A stretch of DNA of 64,000 nt from Bradyrhizobium sp. 164. GTDB lineage: Bacteria > Pseudomonadota > Alphaproteobacteria > Rhizobiales > Xanthobacteraceae. A program made the position numbers and the translations under genes. The stretch covers positions 62,001-126,000 of the forward strand of contig NZ_JADPKA010000028.1 in the NCBI RefSeq assembly GCF_023073715.1. Direction: 5' to 3'. This document shows positions 60,368 to 64,000 of the stretch, piece after piece; the stretch's first letter is position 1, and each line of letters begins with the position of its first letter. The notes under the pieces are model-generated. The model did not search any database and was not told where the DNA came from. It saw only the letters and a program-made list of their open reading frames with translations.

Positions 60368-62280
60368 ACCGCTTCGCCGAGCTTCTGGACCGTCTCGCCT
60401 ACGAGCCCGGCCGCAACAACAAGCTGCGGCTGATCACCGGCTATTTCCGCGAGGTCGGCGATCCCGACCGCGGCTACGCGCTGGCCGCGCTGACCGGCGC
60501 GCTGAGCTTCAAGCACGCCAAGCCGGCCCTGATCCGCGATCTCATCGCCGCGCGCACCGACCCGGTGCTGTTCGGGTTGAGCTACGATTATGTCGGCGAT
60601 CTCTCGGAGACGGTGGCGCTGATGTGGCCAAAGCAGGCGCATGGTAATAACGAATCCTTTCCGGGCTACCCCTCTCCCCAGCCCTCCCCCACATCCGCCT
60701 TCGCTCTTCGAGCTTCGACGGACGAGAGGGGGGAGGGAGCGCAGCGGAGTACTGCGCAATCACCTGATGCTTCAGTAACCATCGCAAAACAGTCCAAGCG
60801 TGAGGGACACACGAGCCTCACCGTTCCCTCCCCCCTTGTGGGGGAGGGTCAGGAAGGGGGGTACCGCGGGCGCGATACCAATGTGTCCTCTCACCCAAGC
60901 AACCACAACAGCCCGCCACCCCCATCCCTCACCGAAGTCGTCACCACACTGCGAACGCTCGGCAAGACCGAGCTGCCAAGGCAACTCGAACGCTGGCTTG
61001 ACGAGCTCGATGAGACCGGCCGCTGGGCGCTGCTGAAGCTCGTCACCGGTGGGCTTCGCATCGGCATCTCCGCGCGTCTTGCCAAGACCGCGGTAGCGGC
61101 GCTCGGCGACAAGGATCCGCACGAGATCGAGCTGATCTGGCCGGGGCTCGCCCCGCCGTATCTCGACCTCTTCGCGTGGCTCGAGGGGCGCGCCGAAAAG
61201 CCCGTCAATCGCGATCCGGCGCCGTTTCGGCCCGTGATGTTGGCGCATGCGATCGAGGACATGGATTTCGCCGCACTCGATCCCGCCGATTACATCGCCG
61301 AATGGAAATGGGACGGCATCCGCGTGCAGGCGGTGGCAGGGCGCGATGATCGCGGCCACATCACGGCGCGGCTCTACTCGCGCACCGGCGAGGACATCAC
61401 GGGAAGCTTTCCCGACCTCGTGCCGGCGCTGCGCTTGCCCGGCGCCATCGACGGCGAGCTGCTGATCCTGCGTGAGGGCCGCGTGCAGAGTTTCAACGTC
61501 CTGCAACAGCGGCTGAACCGCAAGGTGGTCTCGCCGAAGCTGATCAAGGAATTTCCGATCCACTTGCGCGCCTACGATTTGCTGGGCGACGACGAGAACG
61601 ATCTGCGCGAGCTGCCGTTCGCGGAACGGCGTGAGCGGCTGGAGACCTTCATCGCAAAGCTTGACGATCCCCGCATCGACCTGTCGCCCACCATCCCGTT
61701 CGCAAGCTGGGAGGCGCTGACCGCTGCGCGCGCCGATCCTGCCAGCGCCGGTGCGGGCGAAGATGCGGACGCGGTCGAAGGCGTGATGCTGAAGCGGCGC
61801 GATGCGCCCTATATGCCGGGGCGGCCGAAGGGACAATGGTGGAAGTGGAAGCGCGACCCGCACATCATCGATGCCGTGCTGATGTACGCGCAGCGCGGTC
61901 ATGGCAAGCGCTCGTCTTATTATTCCGACTACACGTTTGGCGTCTGGACCGCAGGCGATGGCGGCGACGAGTTGGTGCCGGTCGGGAAAGCCTATTTCGG
62001 CTTCACCGACGAGGAGCTGTTGCAGATCGACCGCTTCGTCCGCCGCAACACCACCGAGAAATTCGGCCCCGTCCGCCATGTCGTGCACGAGCCGGACAAG
62101 GGGCTGGTGCTGGAGGTCGCTTTCGAAGGGCTCCAGCGCTCGCCGCGACACAAATCCGGCGTCGCCATGCGTTTTCCCCGCATTAGCCGCTTGCGCTGGG
62201 ACAAGCCGCCGCGCGAGGCCGATCGGCTGGAAACGCTGGAAAGGATGCTGAAGGCGGAGGCGGCGGAGATCGAGGCGTGA
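60364..62280 (+). CDS. ATP-dependent DNA ligase with internal repeat-encoded insertion
   Basis: 638 residues. Adenylation motif I is EWKWDGIR with Lys315; later motifs: YSRTGEDITGSFPDL (III), DGELLI, EGVMLKRRDAPYMPGRPKGQWWKWKRDP (IV-V), ending in an OB domain. N-terminal DNA-binding domain ~1-210, interrupted at about residues 93-187 by a low-complexity segment (PSPQPSPTSAF..., EGGYRG..., PSNHNSPPPP) encoded by palindromic intergenic-type repeats in frame. Without it the protein would be ~545 residues, the usual size for this family. The repair ligase of the 'ligase-associated DNA damage response' set, coupled to its exonuclease. The insertion may be tolerated as a loop (inference). Confidence 0.93.
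   Translation: MNRFAELLDRLAYEPGRNNKLRLITGYFREVGDPDRGYALAALTGALSFKHAKPALIRDLIAARTDPVLFGLSYDYVGDLSETVALMWPKQAHGNNESFPGYPSPQPSPTSAFALRASTDERGEGAQRSTAQSPDASVTIAKQSKREGHTSLTVPSPLVGEGQEGGYRGRDTNVSSHPSNHNSPPPPSLTEVVTTLRTLGKTELPRQLERWLDELDETGRWALLKLVTGGLRIGISARLAKTAVAALGDKDPHEIELIWPGLAPPYLDLFAWLEGRAEKPVNRDPAPFRPVMLAHAIEDMDFAALDPADYIAEWKWDGIRVQAVAGRDDRGHITARLYSRTGEDITGSFPDLVPALRLPGAIDGELLILREGRVQSFNVLQQRLNRKVVSPKLIKEFPIHLRAYDLLGDDENDLRELPFAERRERLETFIAKLDDPRIDLSPTIPFASWEALTAARADPASAGAGEDADAVEGVMLKRRDAPYMPGRPKGQWWKWKRDPHIIDAVLMYAQRGHGKRSSYYSDYTFGVWTAGDGGDELVPVGKAYFGFTDEELLQIDRFVRRNTTEKFGPVRHVVHEPDKGLVLEVAFEGLQRSPRHKSGVAMRFPRISRLRWDKPPREADRLETLERMLKAEAAEIEA
60641..60925 (+). repeat. Palindromic repeat cluster inserted in the DNA ligase gene
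   Basis: CCTCTCCCCAGCCCTCCCCC (60671-60690) is identical to 44981-45000, followed by the matching GGAGGGAGCGCA near 60731-60742. A second hairpin CCCTCCCCCC-TTGT-GGGGGAGGG is at 60826-60848. About 285 bases, in frame, no stop codon. Boundaries are estimated from where ligase-like sequence stops and resumes. Confidence 0.8.
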
Positions 62281-62328
62281 AAGCGCGCTGAGTCGAGGCT
62301 CGTTTCTCGCCCAGGCAGAGGTGCGCTC

Positions 62329-62350
62329 CCTCTCCCGCAAGCGGGAGAGG
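62329..62350. repeat. CCTCTCCCGC-AA-GCGGGAGAGG palindrome
   Basis: Perfect 10-base arms with a two-base loop, 49 bases after the ligase stop. Same core as the palindrome at 44895-44920. Could serve as a transcript end for the ligase operon, although no T-run follows. Confidence 0.75.
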
Positions 62351-62469
62351 TTTGCACCGCGCCCGCGGCGGGCGGCGCGCCCAAATCGTGGCCCTGGCGC
62401 TGCCCGAATTAAAATGCGGTAAGCTGATTGACGCACCGTTGCGGGTTCCCCATGTGCCCCGCGGTGACC

Positions 62470-62498
62470 TATAATCGGGGCGAATCCCCGTTGAGGAG
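62470..62498 (+). promoter_or_regulatory. Candidate -10 and leader hairpin of the small membrane protein
   Basis: A consensus TATAAT at 62470-62475 and CGGGG-N5-CCCCG (62476-62490) directly before the GAGGAG ribosome-binding site (62493-62498). No good -35 is found at the usual distance. If transcription starts near 62482 the hairpin would sit at the very 5' end. Confidence 0.4.
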
Positions 62499-62507
62499 TT
62501 TCTTGCG

Positions 62508-62813
62508 ATGGCCCACGACGTCAGAGATTTGCCGGCTGGCCGCAGCGATGGCCTGAACCGCTTTCTCGGCGGCACGCCGCTGGCGGTCGCGTTTCGGCTG
62601 GTCCTGCTCTCGATCCTGGTCGGCGTCGTGCTGGCCGCGATCGGCTTCGATCCCTGGAATATCATCTACAGCATCCGCCTGTTATTCCAGCGGCTGTGGG
62701 ATCTCGGCTTCGATGCCGTGAACTGGCTGTGGCGCTACTTCCTGCTGGGCGCGGTCATCGTTATTCCGATCTGGCTGCTGTCGCGCGTGTTCGGCGCGCC
62801 GCGCGGCAGGTAA
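62508..62813 (+). CDS. Small integral membrane protein (DUF6460-like)
   Basis: 101 residues. Charged N terminus (MAHDVRDLPAGRSDGLNRFLGGTPLAVAFRLV), two transmembrane helices (FRLVLLSILVGVVLAAIGF and WRYFLLGAVIVIPIWLLSRVF), and a polar, tryptophan-rich linker (DPWNIIYSIRLLFQRLWDLGFDAVNWLW). I believe this pattern has been catalogued as a DUF in Rhizobiales, but no function is known. GAGGAG is placed nine bases before the ATG. The next gene begins 21 bases later on the same strand, probably one transcript. Confidence 0.82.
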   Translation: MAHDVRDLPAGRSDGLNRFLGGTPLAVAFRLVLLSILVGVVLAAIGFDPWNIIYSIRLLFQRLWDLGFDAVNWLWRYFLLGAVIVIPIWLLSRVFGAPRGR

Positions 62814-62834
62814 GGATTTAGGGGCCCGCAGCCG

Positions 62835-63569
62835 ATGCAACTACGCTTTGTCGGCTGCGGTGACGCCTTCGGCTCCGGTGGCAGGCTCAACACCTGCTTC
62901 CACATCTCGGGGCGCGAGACCAATTTCCTGATCGATTGCGGCGCGTCGGCTCTGCCGGCCCTGAAACGGCTGGAGATCGAGCGCAATGACATCGATCTCA
63001 TTCTCATCACACATTTCCACGGCGATCATTTCGCCGGGCTGCCATTCTTCCTGCTCGACGCCCAATTCTCGCGGCGGACGCGGCCGCTGACGATTGCGGG
63101 CCCGCAAGGCATCGAGATGCGACTAACGCAGGTGATGGAAGCGCTGTTCGAGCACTCCTCGAAGACAAAACAAGGTTTCGAGCTCTCCGTCGTCGAACTC
63201 GCGCCTCAGCAAAGCCAGAGCTTCGACGCAGTGACAGTGACGCCCTACCCGGTCGTGCACGGCCAATCCGGCGGGCCATTCCTGGCCTATCGCGTCGAGG
63301 CTGAGGGCCGCACGCTCGCCTACAGCGCCGATACCGAATGGACGGAGACGCTCATTCCGCTGGCGCATGGCGCGGATCTTTTCATTGCCGAAGCCTATAT
63401 GTACGAGAAGGCGGTCAAGAACCATCTCAGCCTGAAGACCTTGGAACAGCATCTGCCCGCGATCGGCGCAAAGCGCCTCGTCCTCACCCATATGAGCGAG
63501 GACATGCTGTCGCGCCTGGACGACATCGAGCATCTCGCCGCCGAAGACGGCATGGCGCTCGTGTTCTGA
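62835..63569 (+). CDS. MBL-fold hydrolase, ribonuclease Z-like
   Basis: 244 residues. Starts MQLRFVGCGDAFGSGGRLNTCFHI, typical of the RNase Z/ElaC branch, with the ligand motif LILITHFHGDHFAGLPFFLLD (HxHxDH), a later YPVVHGQSGG, and DTEWTETLIPL (Asp bridging ligand), ending with VLTHMSEDML. It lacks the flexible exosite arm of true RNase Z, so it may act on small phosphodiesters or other esters instead (inference). Same strand as the DUF6460-like gene (21 bases) and the MATE gene, whose ATG follows its stop by one base. Confidence 0.93.
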   Translation: MQLRFVGCGDAFGSGGRLNTCFHISGRETNFLIDCGASALPALKRLEIERNDIDLILITHFHGDHFAGLPFFLLDAQFSRRTRPLTIAGPQGIEMRLTQVMEALFEHSSKTKQGFELSVVELAPQQSQSFDAVTVTPYPVVHGQSGGPFLAYRVEAEGRTLAYSADTEWTETLIPLAHGADLFIAEAYMYEKAVKNHLSLKTLEQHLPAIGAKRLVLTHMSEDMLSRLDDIEHLAAEDGMALVF

Positions 63570-63570
63570 C

Positions 63571-64000
63571 ATGCACGCGCCCGTTCATCCCAGGATCGGT
63601 TCCCGCCAGGTGTTCGCCATCGCCGGGCCTGCGATGGTCGCGAACCTCACCACGCCGCTGATCGGCGTGGTCTCGACCACAGCGATCGGACGGCTCGACG
63701 ATGCGGCGCTGCTCGGCGGCGTCGCGATCGCGTCAGTGATTTTCGACTGCCTGTTCTGGCTGTTCGGCTTCCTGCGCATGAGCACGCTCGCCTTCACCGC
63801 GCAATCGCTGGGCGCTGGTGATACGCGCGAGCCGACCGCGATCCTGGCGCGCGGTTTCATCGTTGCTGGCCTGATCGGCGCCGCGCTGATCGCACTGCAA
63901 CTGCCGCTCGCCGCGATGCTGTTCGACCTCATGGGCGGCAGCGAGGGCGTGACGCAGGCCGCGAAGACGTACTTCAAGATCCGGATCTGGTCGTCGCCGT
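63571..64000 (+). CDS. MATE-family efflux transporter, 5' part
   Basis: N-terminal 143 residues; the window ends inside the gene. ATG 63571 follows the hydrolase stop by one base. Sequence begins MHAPVHPRIGSRQVFAIAGPAMVANLTTPLIGVVSTTAIGRL, with the first MATE helix pattern (AxPAMxxNLxxPLIGxVDT-like), then IASVIFDCLFWLFGFLRMSTLAFTAQSLGAGD, typical of DinF-type MATE proteins. Exports cations or drugs against Na+ or H+. Probably last in the run with the small membrane protein and the MBL-fold hydrolase. Confidence 0.9.
   Translation, partial: MHAPVHPRIGSRQVFAIAGPAMVANLTTPLIGVVSTTAIGRLDDAALLGGVAIASVIFDCLFWLFGFLRMSTLAFTAQSLGAGDTREPTAILARGFIVAGLIGAALIALQLPLAAMLFDLMGGSEGVTQAAKTYFKIRIWSSP

Noticed and set aside
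60650..60930. Frameshift or pseudogene in the DNA ligase
   Set aside because: The insertion keeps the frame, and all nucleotidyltransferase motifs follow intact in the same frame.

Overview
The window looks like core chromosome of a high-GC alphaproteobacterium of the Bradyrhizobium/Rhodopseudomonas type. This rests on gene content and on intergenic repeats, not on a database match: a separate F0 ATP-synthase cluster (atpI-B-E-F'-F), a ctaC-D-B-coxF-G-E cytochrome aa3 cluster, a plant-type glutamate-cysteine ligase, an IalB-family protein, a PodJ-like polarity protein, and many long palindromic intergenic repeats of the kind typical of that lineage. I see no rRNA, tRNA, CRISPR array, transposase or prophage.

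Layout. 0.2-3.7 kb: a giant SSF-transporter hybrid histidine kinase. 3.7-9.7 kb: a minus-strand stress/detox operon (Ohr peroxidase, epoxide-hydrolase-like protein, cytochrome P460, SDR), divergent from a winged-helix/NB-ARC/TPR regulator with tandem TTGTGAG boxes between them. 9.7-13.5 kb: an orphan FixJ/NarL regulator, an MHS-family MFS transporter, YjbQ and a secreted coiled-coil protein. 13.8-16.6 kb: the F0 operon with a clear promoter and terminator. 16.7-20.9 kb: thrC, an M16 peptidase, a GNAT enzyme and a secreted protein, all minus strand. 21.0-23.5 kb: a structured RNA candidate and a divergent NarL/NarX-like two-component pair. 24.0-30.6 kb: aa3 oxidase structural and assembly genes. 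31-38 kb: IalB, TldD, signal peptidase I, a nucleotidyltransferase, a PAN-domain protein, gshA, and a divergent marR/gst pair with a twin-dyad operator. 38-44.9 kb: a beta-oxidation cluster (FadE-type dehydrogenase, thiolase, FadJ) next to a divergent PadR regulator. 45-50.6 kb: a PodJ-like protein, then tauE with a TIGR02186 partner. 50.7-53.3 kb: a metallo-hydrolase and DMT exporter divergent from a LysR regulator. 53.3-62.3 kb: the four 'ligase-associated DNA damage response' genes (PdeM nuclease, DEXH helicase, exonuclease, ATP-dependent ligase), split into two pairs by an ABC substrate-binding protein and a TPR-methyltransferase. 62.5-64 kb: a small membrane protein, an MBL-fold hydrolase and the start of a MATE transporter.

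How it works together. Most of the window is energy metabolism (oxidase plus F0) and housekeeping. The accessory logic is a series of divergent regulator/target pairs, each with a visible dyad or direct-repeat operator. The most unusual observations are: a palindromic repeat cluster inserted in frame inside the DNA ligase gene; the undescribed-looking Ohr/hydrolase/P460/SDR operon with its STAND-like regulator; and a three-hairpin RNA candidate with a terminator next to thrC.
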